Counted from the stretch's first letter, positions 7,513 through 17,300 are shown. The stretch: 64,000 nt of DNA from Cryomorphaceae bacterium (GCA_016124575.1 WGNM01000003.1:1-64000), one strand, 5' to 3'. Numbers and translations: made by a program. Notes: a model not told the origin generated them from the sequence alone.

Positions 7513-9372
7513 ATGAATATTTGTTGCCCATATAAGTCGTTTTTTGTTACCACCGGATTTCTTTTCGTTGGTTTATTGTCTATTTCACAAGGTGTGAATG
7601 CCTATGCCCGTGTGTATACAATCAGCAATACAACGCTATACGTTTCAAGTGTAGATCAAACCGACGATACTTTCGAGGCCACCGACCGTGTGATTGTAAT
7701 GCAAATGCAAGACGACGTTTTGGGTAACACTACTAACAGCGATGCTTTTGGTGGACTTGGCTCGATCAATAATGCAGGGGTATATGAAGTGGCTACCATA
7801 GCTTCTGTAGGCAGTGTTGAAGGATTGCCAAGCACCATTGTTCTAGAAGACGCGTTATCGGCGGAGTTTAATACATGCTCAAATTGTCGCGTGCAAATTT
7901 TTACCTACCCAAACTTAGGAACGCCTGATTTCACCACTTCAGGAAATATGGAGCCACGTGCGTGGGATGGCGAAAAAGGTGGAGTGCTTGCCTTCGAAGT
8001 TTCAGGCACTTTGTTTTTGGGTCATTCCATTTCGGCCAATGGCGTAGGTTTTAGAGGAGGCAACCGCAGCGGCAACTCAGGAGGAGCGTCGTGCGAGGTT
8101 TCTGTGTTTCAGACAACATCTACCAATTACGGATCCAAAGGCGAGTCAATTTTTTACAACACCGATGCCAACTATTTAGCTGGTCGGGGCCGGATGCTCA
8201 ATGGCGGCGGCGGCGGAAGCTCGCACAACGGCGGCGGTGGAGGTGGTGGTAATTATACCTCAGGCGGACAAGGAGGCCCGGGATGGTCGAGTTCGGGATG
8301 CATGCCGGGATCGGGTGGATTGGGAGGAATTGCACTTTCTGGATACATAACACCGAACAGGATATTTCTTGGCGGTGGTGGCGGTGGCGGACAGCAGAAC
8401 AATGGTGTAGGCTCTGCTGGGGGCAATGGAGGCGGTATCATTATGATACGAGCTGCGCGCATAGAAACGATTGCCAATTCGAGTATTCTTGCCAACGGCA
8501 ATGGTTGTGCTGACGCTGGAAACGATGGTGCTGGCGGTGGCGGCAGTGGCGGTAGCATTTTGCTTGAAATACCGGAATTTGTCAATTCATTCGGAAGTTC
8601 ATTACTCATAAGCGCCAGTGGTGGCGATGGCGGGCGTGTTACCGATTCTGGGGTTCATGCTGGTGGTGGTGGTGGCGGACAAGGAACAGTTATTTTTTCT
8701 GAGATATTGCCAGAAGGCAATGTAACAACTACCACGGCCTCTGGAACAGGGGGCTGCAATGTTTCCAATTGCTCATCACGCGCCGACAATGGTTCAGGTG
8801 TTTTGAATTCAGGAATAATTACGGGCAGTCCGTCTTTTCTTAACATAGAATGGCTTGAGTTCAATGTGAAGGCAGGAACTGGAAATGTAGTGAAGCTTGA
8901 TTGGAGAGTAAAAGCTGAAACTGAAGCAGCATTTTTCATTGTAGAACGCAGTTTCGATCTCCAACATTGGGATCAAGAAGTCACCATAAAAGCTGGGCCC
9001 TTGAACCAGAATGTCGATTCGTATGCCATTCAAGTTCCTCAAATGGGCTTTGGAAGTAGCACATACTACCGCATTAAGCGCGTTGATTTGCAAGGTGACC
9101 AATCAATGTCGATGATTCGCGGGTATTCTTCAGAATTGCCAAATCGTTTGGTAAAAAATCCATACCCCAATCCCGCGTCAGATTTCCTCGATATTGCGGT
9201 TAACGGAGAAAACGTGATCATCAATTTACTAAGCGCAGATGGCAAACTGATTGAACATTTCAGTGCATCAGGATTAATCCGTTTGGAATGTAGCGACTAC
9301 GGTGCAGGCATTTATTTTCTTGAATGTACCTCAGGAGCCACTCGCGAATTGTATCGGGTTATTTTCGAGTAA
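7513..9372 (+). CDS. Glycine-rich secreted protein with T9SS type A tail (copy 2)
   Basis: A 619-residue paralogue of the preceding gene, identical in length and domain order: signal peptide ending SISQG, N-domain (VIVMQMQDDVLGN), glycine-rich core with the same block spacing, Ig-like part (WLEFNVKAGTGN) and type A sorting domain (NPYPNPASDFLDIAV). The glycine-rich blocks and the tail are the most conserved parts; signal peptide and Ig-like part differ more. The last 14 bp overlap the convergent glycosyltransferase gene. Likely a tandem duplication followed by divergence. Function unknown. Confidence 0.85.
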   Translation: MNICCPYKSFFVTTGFLFVGLLSISQGVNAYARVYTISNTTLYVSSVDQTDDTFEATDRVIVMQMQDDVLGNTTNSDAFGGLGSINNAGVYEVATIASVGSVEGLPSTIVLEDALSAEFNTCSNCRVQIFTYPNLGTPDFTTSGNMEPRAWDGEKGGVLAFEVSGTLFLGHSISANGVGFRGGNRSGNSGGASCEVSVFQTTSTNYGSKGESIFYNTDANYLAGRGRMLNGGGGGSSHNGGGGGGGNYTSGGQGGPGWSSSGCMPGSGGLGGIALSGYITPNRIFLGGGGGGGQQNNGVGSAGGNGGGIIMIRAARIETIANSSILANGNGCADAGNDGAGGGGSGGSILLEIPEFVNSFGSSLLISASGGDGGRVTDSGVHAGGGGGGQGTVIFSEILPEGNVTTTTASGTGGCNVSNCSSRADNGSGVLNSGIITGSPSFLNIEWLEFNVKAGTGNVVKLDWRVKAETEAAFFIVERSFDLQHWDQEVTIKAGPLNQNVDSYAIQVPQMGFGSSTYYRIKRVDLQGDQSMSMIRGYSSELPNRLVKNPYPNPASDFLDIAVNGENVIINLLSADGKLIEHFSASGLIRLECSDYGAGIYFLECTSGATRELYRVIFE

Positions 9373-10498
9373 ACTTCAATTCGTTGAGTACGTTGCGATA
9401 AGCATTTCGAACGTTTTCAGATGCTTTGCTAAAATGAAAGAGGCCTATTTTACGGATGTCTTCTTTTTGCAGTGCGCTCAAACGGACAAGGGCAGGAAAG
9501 TCATTTGACTCATCGATCAAGTGACCGCAGTTATTGATGCGGACAAAGGTGCTGAAATCGCCTATTTCCTCTGAAATAATCACTGGCAACCCGCAGGAGA
9601 GGTATTCGGCGAATTTTACTGGCGACGATACTTTATTCGTTGTGTTCTTATCTCTGATCAACAATCCATAATCGCAGGCGCTTAGGGCTGCAGGCACATC
9701 TTGGTGATTGAGCCATTCTCTCCGTACACGGCCGGGATGTTGATGCTGTAATTCTTCGATGGCGGGGTGTTCTTTTGAAAAGAAGACGACTGCCAATTTG
9801 GGTTGAGACAATAAGGCGGTGTTGAGCCGCTGTTGCAGCGAATCGAATGAGTGCCAACCCGACAATGAACCTGAGAATGCAAGTACTATATCTTGATCAG
9901 AAAACCCCCATTTTTCTCGTACGGGTTGTCCGTCATGTGTGGTTAAAAAATCATCGCTCAGCGAACAAGGAATGATGGTTGTATGCTCAGATACAAAAGC
10001 AAAACGCTCCGTCCAGTAGTTCACCAAAGCTTGGCTTACAGCTATTTGAGACCGACTTTCGAGAACTGCGCGCTTTTCTATTTCTGTTATGTACTGTCCT
10101 ACTTTACTGTTGCCAAAAACGTTGTATTCTTCTTCTTCAGCGGCAACTGCTCCCCGTCCGTCGTACATGATTCTTGCATTTTCAAACGTGCGCAGTGCTA
10201 AGTTGCACGCCAGCGGTCCGCGAGCGATTATTTTCGGACGAGAGTCGTGCCTCAACATCCACCGCAAGGTGCCCGAGTTTTTCTCCCAGTGATCTATGCC
10301 TGGAACCATGGGAACAACCCACGAATTTGGTCTATTCTCCAGTATCCATTTGCTTGAAGTCTTGTAATTCCTGGCCGATACAAAAGCAACAACCTTCACT
10401 GTTTCGCCAGAAAGTGTTTCAAGCAGGGCAGCGACGTCGATTACCTGACTTTTAAAAATCCCAGAGGGGGCATCGTTGAAAGTAAGATAGAAAATCAC
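9359..10498 (-). CDS. Glycosyltransferase (GT-B fold, family 4-like)
   Basis: A 379-residue predicted cytoplasmic glycosyltransferase. The C-terminal Rossmann domain shows typical features: VLAFSGSLSGWHSFD (about 206-220) and VKFAEYLSCGLPVIIS (about 309-324), where group 1/4 enzymes bind the nucleotide-sugar. It overlaps wecB by 4 bp and so is cotranscribed with it, suggesting use of a ManNAc/GlcNAc-derived sugar in a surface polysaccharide (inference). The 3' end overlaps the convergent glycine-rich gene by 14 bp. Donor and acceptor are unknown. Confidence 0.75.
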   Translation of the reverse strand: MIFYLTFNDAPSGIFKSQVIDVAALLETLSGETVKVVAFVSARNYKTSSKWILENRPNSWVVPMVPGIDHWEKNSGTLRWMLRHDSRPKIIARGPLACNLALRTFENARIMYDGRGAVAAEEEEYNVFGNSKVGQYITEIEKRAVLESRSQIAVSQALVNYWTERFAFVSEHTTIIPCSLSDDFLTTHDGQPVREKWGFSDQDIVLAFSGSLSGWHSFDSLQQRLNTALLSQPKLAVVFFSKEHPAIEELQHQHPGRVRREWLNHQDVPAALSACDYGLLIRDKNTTNKVSSPVKFAEYLSCGLPVIISEEIGDFSTFVRINNCGHLIDESNDFPALVRLSALQKEDIRKIGLFHFSKASENVRNAYRNVLNELKFTRK

Positions 10499-11580
10499 AA
10501 AGCGGCAATAATGTCCATAATGCGGTCAGACGACTTCCCGTCCCAATGTGTTGGTATTTTCCCTTTTTTGAAGGTGCCATTTCCAATTTCGGTGATGTGT
10601 CGCTTTATAATCTCGCGTTCGAGTGGCACAAGAACATTTGTCCCAACATCAATGGTAACAGGGCGCTCTGTATTTGGTCGCACGGTGATACATGGAATCT
10701 GGCGGAAGGTTGTCTCTTCTTGAATTCCCCCGCTATCGGTCACAATAAATGCCGCATGAAGTATGAGGTGTTGGAATTCGAAATAACCCATTGGCTCTGC
10801 GGTTATTAAACCTTTGATGGCGTTGAATTCATCGAGAAGTCCGAACTCTTTTAAGTTTTTTCGCGTGCGCGGATGGATGGGGAGAACGATGTCGTATTTC
10901 TCAGAAACATCTTTCAATATCTGAATCAGGGTTTTTAATCCTTCTTGGTGGTCGACCAAAGCTGGCCGGTGGAAAGTCATCAGGGTATATGCACGATCGC
11001 TCATGTTGAGGGATGTGCGAATTGTATTCTCACGAATTTTTTCATCGAAAGCCACCATGGTGTCGATCATCGTGTTTCCAACGAAATGTATTCTAGCCGG
11101 ATTGATGCCATGGTTCAAAAGGTGGTCGAGGCCGCTTTGTTCGGTAACGAAATACACATCTGTAATTTCATCGGTCAAGATGCGATTGATTTCCTCAGGC
11201 ATGGTACGATCGAAGCTTCGCAAGCCACTTTCAAGGTGAGCCAGTTTTATTCCCAATTTATTGGCTGCGATGGCGCCTGCGAGGGTTGAGTTTACATCGC
11301 CAACAACCACAATGAGCTCGGGATTCAATTCACGGGCGACCTTTTCGATGCCCACAATGGTTTCACCGATTTGCGATGCCGCTGTGGTAGATTCTAAATC
11401 GAGCGTATAATCAGGAAGAATGCCAAATTGCTCGAAGAAAATCGTCGACATGTTGCGGTCATAATGCTGTCCGGTGTGCAGCAATTTTACTGCTACCCCT
11501 TTTGCATCACCCAATTTTTTGAGTTGGGTAATTTTAATGAAGTTAGGTCGGGTGCCTACAATGACAAGAATGTTTTTCAC
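10495..11580 (-). CDS. wecB: UDP-N-acetylglucosamine 2-epimerase (non-hydrolysing)
   Basis: A 361-residue enzyme interconverting UDP-GlcNAc and UDP-ManNAc, for surface polysaccharide or glycan precursor supply. Visible motifs are VGTRPNFIK at the N-terminus, LESGLRSFDRTMPEEINR in the middle and TDSGGIQEE near residue 285. The chosen start is GTG at 11580, because KNILVIVGTRPNF is the normal N-terminus; the frame upstream to 11694 overlaps the divergent gene and does not resemble the family. A TACTTTAG box (one mismatch to TAnnTTTG) lies 4 nt before the GTG. Cotranscribed with the glycosyltransferase. Confidence 0.92.
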   Translation of the reverse strand: MKNILVIVGTRPNFIKITQLKKLGDAKGVAVKLLHTGQHYDRNMSTIFFEQFGILPDYTLDLESTTAASQIGETIVGIEKVARELNPELIVVVGDVNSTLAGAIAANKLGIKLAHLESGLRSFDRTMPEEINRILTDEITDVYFVTEQSGLDHLLNHGINPARIHFVGNTMIDTMVAFDEKIRENTIRTSLNMSDRAYTLMTFHRPALVDHQEGLKTLIQILKDVSEKYDIVLPIHPRTRKNLKEFGLLDEFNAIKGLITAEPMGYFEFQHLILHAAFIVTDSGGIQEETTFRQIPCITVRPNTERPVTIDVGTNVLVPLEREIIKRHITEIGNGTFKKGKIPTHWDGKSSDRIMDIIAAL

Positions 11581-11666
11581 CCTGCTAAAGTAAGACTTTC
11601 GACAGGGATACTTCAAATAGACTTTAGAAATGGGAACCAAAAGTTTTGAAAGTCGTACACCAAAAC

Positions 11667-11969
11667 ATGAGAAAGGGAATACTATCAGCAGCACTGGTGA
11701 TGATGACTTGTTTGGTTTTCGGACAAGTCAAAACTATCAATGTGATGATTTCACCGAATCCAGCGAGAGATTTCTGCACCATCAGCGTTTCTCAGTCTGT
11801 GGAAGCTCGCGTGTACGATTTACAGGGCACAATGGTATTGAAGCCAGAGCGCGGCGAGTCGTTTGATCTCGATCTTACGGCACTTCCTTATGGGATTTAC
11901 TTCGTGCATCTAATCGGACAATCAGAAGTTCGCACCGTTCGATTGGTGCGTTCAGAACTAGGGATTTAA
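11667..11969 (+). CDS. Exported protein consisting essentially of a T9SS type A sorting domain
   Basis: A 100-residue protein: a signal peptide (LVMMTCLVFGQ) followed almost at once by a type A sorting domain (SPNPARDFCTISV, VYDLQGTMV, LPYGIYFVHLIG, then a basic end). Only about five residues separate the signal cleavage site from the domain, so there is no cargo. The start at 11667 is preferred over the upstream in-frame codon at 11646 because it begins the signal peptide with MRKG. It is divergent from wecB and its 3' end overlaps the convergent pseudo-receiver/Hpt gene by 12 bp. It could be a cargo remnant or a functional small tail protein. Confidence 0.7.
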   Translation: MRKGILSAALVMMTCLVFGQVKTINVMISPNPARDFCTISVSQSVEARVYDLQGTMVLKPERGESFDLDLTALPYGIYFVHLIGQSEVRTVRLVRSELGI

Positions 11970-12686
11970 TCTGTTTACCTCCCTTTGAACACGTCGCAAC
12001 CTGCGTATGGAATTCAATGAGACAGCATTTAAGTCGCTTGAATTCAATGAAATGGCATTTTCTTCTATGTGCCTCAGTTCGGCATCTAAGGTGGTGACTC
12101 CTAACAAAGATGCAATGGGTCGAACCCTATGAGCGGCATACATGATTTCTGAAACACTTCTCGACAAAACAGCTTGCAGGTAGTTGCCAATTTCACTTTC
12201 TAAGTTCGACTTGATGACACCCAAGGCTGACTGTACAATTGTTTCATTGCCTCTATAAATTTCGTTCAACCGACTCATGGAGGTAATCTCGGTTGAATGT
12301 CCGAGCAATTCACTAATGTCTGCCAATACCAGATCTGTTTTTCCTTGCCTTGGCACACAAGGTATCAAACGCAATAAAGGAGGGTATTCATGCTCAAGCA
12401 AAGCGATAATAGGCAATGTTTGACCTGTTTTTTGAATTGCAAGAACACATTCCAAAGCAAGATGTGAAGGATTTTCTGAAACAACGACAACGAGATCTAC
12501 TTCATTTTTATTAATAAAATCTCGGTTAAACATACCAAGATAGATTTGTGCAATGTTGGCACCTGCGTTTTGAAGGATTGATGGCCAATGTGAGGTGCCT
12601 TCGGTCAATATTAGGATTTGCGATCCTTTTAGGTTCGGGTCAGTTCGTCTTGCTACTGCGCTGTCGTTCATCTCAAGGGAGGTCAT
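11958..12686 (-). CDS. Pseudo-receiver plus Hpt-like phosphotransfer protein
   Basis: A 242-residue protein. Residues ~20-130 look like a receiver fold (ILILTEG; DLVVVVSENP; LPIIALLEHE), but the residue where the phospho-acceptor Asp is expected is Ser70. Residues ~150-242 are helical and resemble a histidine phosphotransfer (Hpt) domain: AAHRVRPIASLLG with His186, then DAELRHIEENA. A following Lys/Gly pair usual in Hpt is replaced by Arg189/Pro190. It lies 21 bp downstream of the sigma-54 response regulator on the same strand, so it may feed phosphate to or from that regulator (inference). No histidine kinase is adjacent. Confidence 0.55.
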   Translation of the reverse strand: MTSLEMNDSAVARRTDPNLKGSQILILTEGTSHWPSILQNAGANIAQIYLGMFNRDFINKNEVDLVVVVSENPSHLALECVLAIQKTGQTLPIIALLEHEYPPLLRLIPCVPRQGKTDLVLADISELLGHSTEITSMSRLNEIYRGNETIVQSALGVIKSNLESEIGNYLQAVLSRSVSEIMYAAHRVRPIASLLGVTTLDAELRHIEENAISLNSSDLNAVSLNSIRRLRRVQREVNRLNP

Positions 12687-12707
12687 ATTGGGAGAGAGTG
12701 GTAATTT

Positions 12708-14060
12708 TTAAATGGTTTTTATTTTTCCTGCTTTCATCATGCGGTAGATGGTTGACTTACCTACTGCTAATTTGTTGGCCACGAGAACTACGTTGTTGTC
12801 GTATTTATCTAGAAAATACTCAATGATCTTCACCGTATATGCTTCAAGGGTATTTTCTTCGCTGAAAGCGGCTATGTTATTTTTTGTCGCTTGAATTTTC
12901 AAATCCTCCGCAAGGATGATATTGTTTGAGCACATAACGCACGCTAGATCGATGATTGCCTTCAGTTCGCGAACGTTGCCAGGGAAGTTGTATTTCAATA
13001 GCTTTTCACGCGCACAAGGTGATAATTCGATGATTCCCAGATTGTTATCTTTACAAAAGACATCCACAAAGTGTTTCGCAATGAGAACGATGTCGCCTCC
13101 TCTCTCTTTCAAAGCTGGAAGATCGATTGTCAATCCTAGCAAACGATAGTACAGGTCTTCTCTGAAGTTTCCTTTCGCTACTTCATCTGCAAGGTTTCGA
13201 TGTGTTGCTACTATAATGCGCACATCCACTTTTATTGTGTTGTTGCTACCAACACGTTGGAACTCCTTTTCTTGAAGAGCGCGCAATAGCTTACTTTGCA
13301 TGTTTGCACTCATCTCGCCAATTTCGTCGAGGAAAAGTGTTCCGCCATTTGCTTCTTCGAATTTGCCTATGCGAGTGGCCTGAGCTCCCGTGAATGCTCC
13401 TCGCTCATGTCCGAACAGTTCACTCTCGATGAGGTCTTGTGGAATGGCTGCGACATTCACAGCTACGAATGGTTTTTTGCTTCTTGGACTTTTGTAATGA
13501 ATGGCTTTTGCCACTACTTCCTTCCCGGTTCCTGTGTCGCCTGTTATAGATACAACGATGTTCGTGCCACAGGCCTTTGCCATGAGATTTTTCACTTGCA
13601 TCATTGGTTGGCTGTTGCCTATCAAAGATGAAAAATCGTATTTCTGTTTCACTTCAGCCCGCAGGTCGTCGATCTCATCTTGAAGGGCCGCTTTTTCGCG
13701 AATGTTTCGCACGGCATTCCACAGACGGTCTTTTGCTTCGGTGTTTTTAACAATATAATCTGAAGCGCCAGCCCGAAGAAGATCCAACGCAGTTGACACA
13801 TCTTCTTGACCAGAAACCATGATTACGGGTATACATGGGTCGAAGTTGTGAATCTTTTTGAGAAGCTCATCACCATTAAAATCGCCCATCGAATAGTCGA
13901 GGGTAACCAAAGAAGGGCGGCGGTGCAGGTTTTTCAAAAAATCTTTACCAGAACTAAATTTTTCGACTTCACAGTCGGGATTTTGTTTTAGCAAATATTC
14001 AAGCACCTCGCTGTACCACAAGTCGTCTTCGACAATGAATATTTTAAATGGCTGACTCAT
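12708..14060 (-). CDS. Sigma-54-dependent response regulator (NtrC family)
   Basis: A 450-residue regulator. Domains in order: receiver (1-~120; IFIVEDD and phospho-acceptor Asp55 in LVTLDYSMGD), AAA+ ATPase (~140-370; Walker A GDTGTGKE, sigma-54 contact motif GAFTGA, Walker B TLFLDEIGEM), and a C-terminal Fis-type helix-turn-helix (VLVANKLAVGKSTIYRMMK). It should activate RNA polymerase holding RpoN. The start at 14060 begins directly with the receiver; the longer frame to 14225 has no domain character. It is in an operon with the pseudo-receiver/Hpt protein and faces a 148-bp divergent region with an inverted repeat. Confidence 0.93.
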   Translation of the reverse strand: MSQPFKIFIVEDDLWYSEVLEYLLKQNPDCEVEKFSSGKDFLKNLHRRPSLVTLDYSMGDFNGDELLKKIHNFDPCIPVIMVSGQEDVSTALDLLRAGASDYIVKNTEAKDRLWNAVRNIREKAALQDEIDDLRAEVKQKYDFSSLIGNSQPMMQVKNLMAKACGTNIVVSITGDTGTGKEVVAKAIHYKSPRSKKPFVAVNVAAIPQDLIESELFGHERGAFTGAQATRIGKFEEANGGTLFLDEIGEMSANMQSKLLRALQEKEFQRVGSNNTIKVDVRIIVATHRNLADEVAKGNFREDLYYRLLGLTIDLPALKERGGDIVLIAKHFVDVFCKDNNLGIIELSPCAREKLLKYNFPGNVRELKAIIDLACVMCSNNIILAEDLKIQATKNNIAAFSEENTLEAYTVKIIEYFLDKYDNNVVLVANKLAVGKSTIYRMMKAGKIKTI

Positions 14061-14134
14061 CTGACCCTGCTCGTTGGGGACAGTAAAGGTATTTCTCGTG
14101 GCTACAACTTGGGTAAGACGCATACCGATGGTTT

Positions 14135-14154
14135 TTGTAGGGCGATGCCTACAA
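14135..14154. promoter_or_regulatory. Inverted repeat, operator candidate
   Basis: TTGTAGG - 6 bp - CCTACAA, with 7-bp arms, in the divergent region between the sigma-54 regulator and the 47-codon gene. It has no adjacent T-run, so it is not a terminator. It could be a binding site for a dimeric regulator such as the neighbouring NtrC-type protein. Evidence is symmetry and position only. Confidence 0.4.
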
Positions 14155-14208
14155 GGTGCAACCTTTCTAGGGTGGGTATAGTCTTTCATACAATAAGAGA
14201 TTATTGAG

Positions 14209-14352
14209 ATGAAAGACAAGGACAAAGAAATTGCTGCTACGGAAGCTGTGTATCAATCTCCAGGGCCATTGTGGCAAAAATACCACAGCGAGACTCGTTC
14301 ACGCGCAAAGTTTCCGAGAGGTTATAAGGAAGTAACTTTATTGGATGCTTAA
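14209..14352 (+). CDS. 47-residue small protein, unknown function
   Basis: An ATG-started frame of 47 codons. The product begins MKDKDKEIAATEAVYQ, contains SPGPLWQKYHSETRSR and RAKFPRGYKEV, and ends TLLDA. It is hydrophilic and basic in the middle, with no signal peptide. Codon choice looks like the neighbours, and a strong terminator starts a few bases after the stop. It is divergent from the sigma-54 regulator. No family recognised. Confidence 0.5.
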   Translation: MKDKDKEIAATEAVYQSPGPLWQKYHSETRSRAKFPRGYKEVTLLDA

Positions 14353-14355
14353 GAG

Positions 14356-14386
14356 AAAAAAAGACCGGTTGAAGCCGGTCTTTTTT
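14356..14386. terminator. Bidirectional terminator
   Basis: Stem AAGACCGG (14361-14368) with CCGGTCTT (14375-14382), loop of 6 nt, flanked by A-run on the left and T-run on the right. It serves both the 47-codon gene (plus) and the convergent DUF2723 gene (minus). Confidence 0.85.
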
Positions 14387-14388
14387 GT

Positions 14389-17300
14389 TTAGAAACTTGT
14401 ATATCCTAAATCTTGTAGGTCGCGTTCTTTCGCTTCTATCTTCGCTTCAATGGCTTGCAAGCGTTCCTCCCACTCTTTTGCTTTCGCACTTTCAGGATGG
14501 TAGAATTTCGCCACTTGTTGTAGTCTTTGATTTACTTGGTAGAGGATAGATAAATCATCTGTTACCTGATCGAAGTACTTGCCATCTAAACTCAAGAAGT
14601 AGTCGGCATCTTCTTCGAACAGACGGAACAAACGCTCACCAACTTGTTCAGCAAGCTCTTGGGCTTTCAAACAATCGGCTTCGCTCATTGGAATTCCGTT
14701 CAAAGTGGCAACATCGCTAGAATCGCTCTTGCTCAAGTCGTACAATGCCTCAACAATAGGAAGCATGACGCGATCATAAGGAACGTTCTTTTCAGGCGTT
14801 ACCTCAATTAATTTATTCAATACATTGAACGCTTTGTTCTCTTTTCCTTCCTTGATTAGTTGTTCAGCAAGGTTAGAGAACTGAAGTCGCAGGTTGGTGG
14901 TCATGCGACGGTTGTTTTCGTCCATGTAAATACCTGCTCCAGTTGTATCGTCCATATTTCCCCAACTGAATTTCTCCATGATGTTGTCGTACATCTTATC
15001 AGAAGCGAAGCCGCCCAATACATTCGGATTTTGTTGCTTCGGATATTTGATTGGAACCAAGCGATAAGCAAGGCCTTCCAACCTGAAATAATCTTGTAAA
15101 CCGATGTATGAATCAGGGCCGGTGGTAACTGCGAAGTAAACCGGTCGTTCCCAGTTGTTTGAACGCAACAGTTCAAGCACCATGAAGTGATTCTTCACAA
15201 TGTATTGCTTTGGTCTGTTTCGCTCATCCGTTAATGTCCAATCAACCGACTTCACCATCATGTCGATTTCATCGCCACTTACAATTCCCAGTTCGATCAT
15301 TTTTGCAGAATCAACAGGAAGGCTGAAACTTTTTGATGGAAGGTATTGGTAGAACTTACCATCACCGTAATCTATCGTTTTGCTATCGTCAAGTGCAATG
15401 TCCATAGCGGCACTCAAATCAAAATAAGGATTTGCAGTGTCTGCAGACTCTTCTAAAAGCACGATATCGCGAGTTCCCTGGCGGTATTTCTCCTCTTCAA
15501 TTCTAAAAGGAACGGGAGCTGATTCGTAAGCTCTGCGCTTCATTTGGTCGATGTACCAGTCGGTGTTTAATAGGCTGAGGTTCACGATGCGGACATCAGT
15601 GCGGTATCCTTCAACCTCTTGAACGTACCAAAGAGGGAACGTATCATTATCGCCATTGGTGAATAGAATGGCATTTACTTCAAGAGAATCGAGGTAGTTC
15701 TTTGCAAAATCAACACCGGTTCTGCGTTTGGCGCGCGAGTGATCATCCCAACCTTCAGCGGCCATTAGATAAGGCACAACCAGGCATAACACTGCTGGCA
15801 AAGCTGCTTTAAGTAAGTCTGATACTTTGAATGTTTTCAGCAACATCGCAATAGCAAATAATGCTGTCGCAATGCCTCCGAGGTACAATACACTCAAAGA
15901 GAAAGAGTGCTCACGTTCGCCCATGTTTTCGAGGACATAAAACACCAATCCTGCGCCTATCGACAATCCTGCGGTGATGCCCAGATCTTTCCAATTCATC
16001 TCACGAGCGGCCCAATAGAGTGCATAAACCCCCAGTCCGATCCAGATTGCAAATGCATAAAACGATCCAACATAAGCATAATCACGTTCACGTGGTTGGA
16101 ATGGGTATTGGTTCAGATACACAACGATTGCGATACCTGTGAGCACAAACATCAATGCAACTGTAAGGAACTCTTTCGGTGAACGCACCAATTGAAAAAT
16201 AAGTCCGATCAACCCGAGCAAAAGCGGAATGTAATAGAACTTGTTTAATCCCTTGTTTGTGAGTTCGCTTGTTGGTAGATTTTCTCTATTTCCAAGGCGT
16301 TCCTGGTCTATGAAGTCCAATCCTGTGAGCCAGTTTCCTTCGCGGAAATTCCCATGTCCTTGAACGTCGTTCTGACGTCCGGCGAAGTTCCACATGAAAT
16401 AGCGCGCATACATCCATTGCATTTGGTAATCGGTAAAGAATTGCCAGTTTTCGCCAAAGCTAGGTTGCAGTTCTTTGTTTAAACGCTCGAGCTCTGCTTG
16501 ATACTGTCGTGCCTTGTTGTAGTCGTCTTCATTGCCCATTGCGTTGTAACGCGCTGTAGCGATGCGAAGACCTTGCTCCATGTTGCGTTGTGTTTCTTCT
16601 AAGCGCGTAACGTATTCTTTACCCATGCTCACTTTTTCCGAAAGCAGGTCGACGATGAATTGAGATACGGCTTCACGCATGCGGTCATCATCGAGGTTGG
16701 CCAATTGGTCAAATTGCTGGCTACGATCGTTGTAAATCAATATTTCGTTACCAGCTCTCACCTGAATCAACGAAGAAAGCTTCACCTTGTAGCTTCCAAA
16801 AAGCTTGTTGAGGTTTCTCTCCAACGATTTTGCATCTGTTTGTCCGCTTAAAATATTCTGATCAATGTGAAAAGCAAACTCTTCGCCATTCATGAGTGCA
16901 TTCGGCATCAGCGGACTAGAGAAAACACGGGAAACATTGTAGTTTTTGAAGTTACTCCAACGCTTGTATTCTTGGATGTGGTTGGCTTGAGAAGAATACA
17001 TCCGAGGGAAGATGGTTGTATAGCGGGCATCGTAGTTTGGGATGCTTCTCCGCTTTTCGCCAGAATCGATGTATTCTTCAGTTAGCTCATATTTCCCCGC
17101 TCCATTTTCTTCAATCCATTTTATCGCATCGAATTCCCAACGGAACGATTTAACTCTTTTCTCGATAGCCCCGCGTTGTTCAACTACGCTGTAGCTTTTC
17201 ACCCACGTTTTTGAACCATCGCTGTATTGATTCTCCATGTCGGTAGGAGTATTCCAGTACTGGCCAGAAATAAGTGGACGATCGCCGTATTGTTCCCGGT

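Noticed and set aside
8253-8609. Minus-strand Pro-rich frame opposite the glycine-rich core
   Set aside because: GGN glycine codons read in reverse give proline runs; this is a shadow of the glycine-rich gene.
14061-14208. Sigma-54 (-24/-12) promoter beside the NtrC-type regulator
   Set aside because: No TGGCAC-N5-TTGC-type element with correct GG/GC spacing on either strand.
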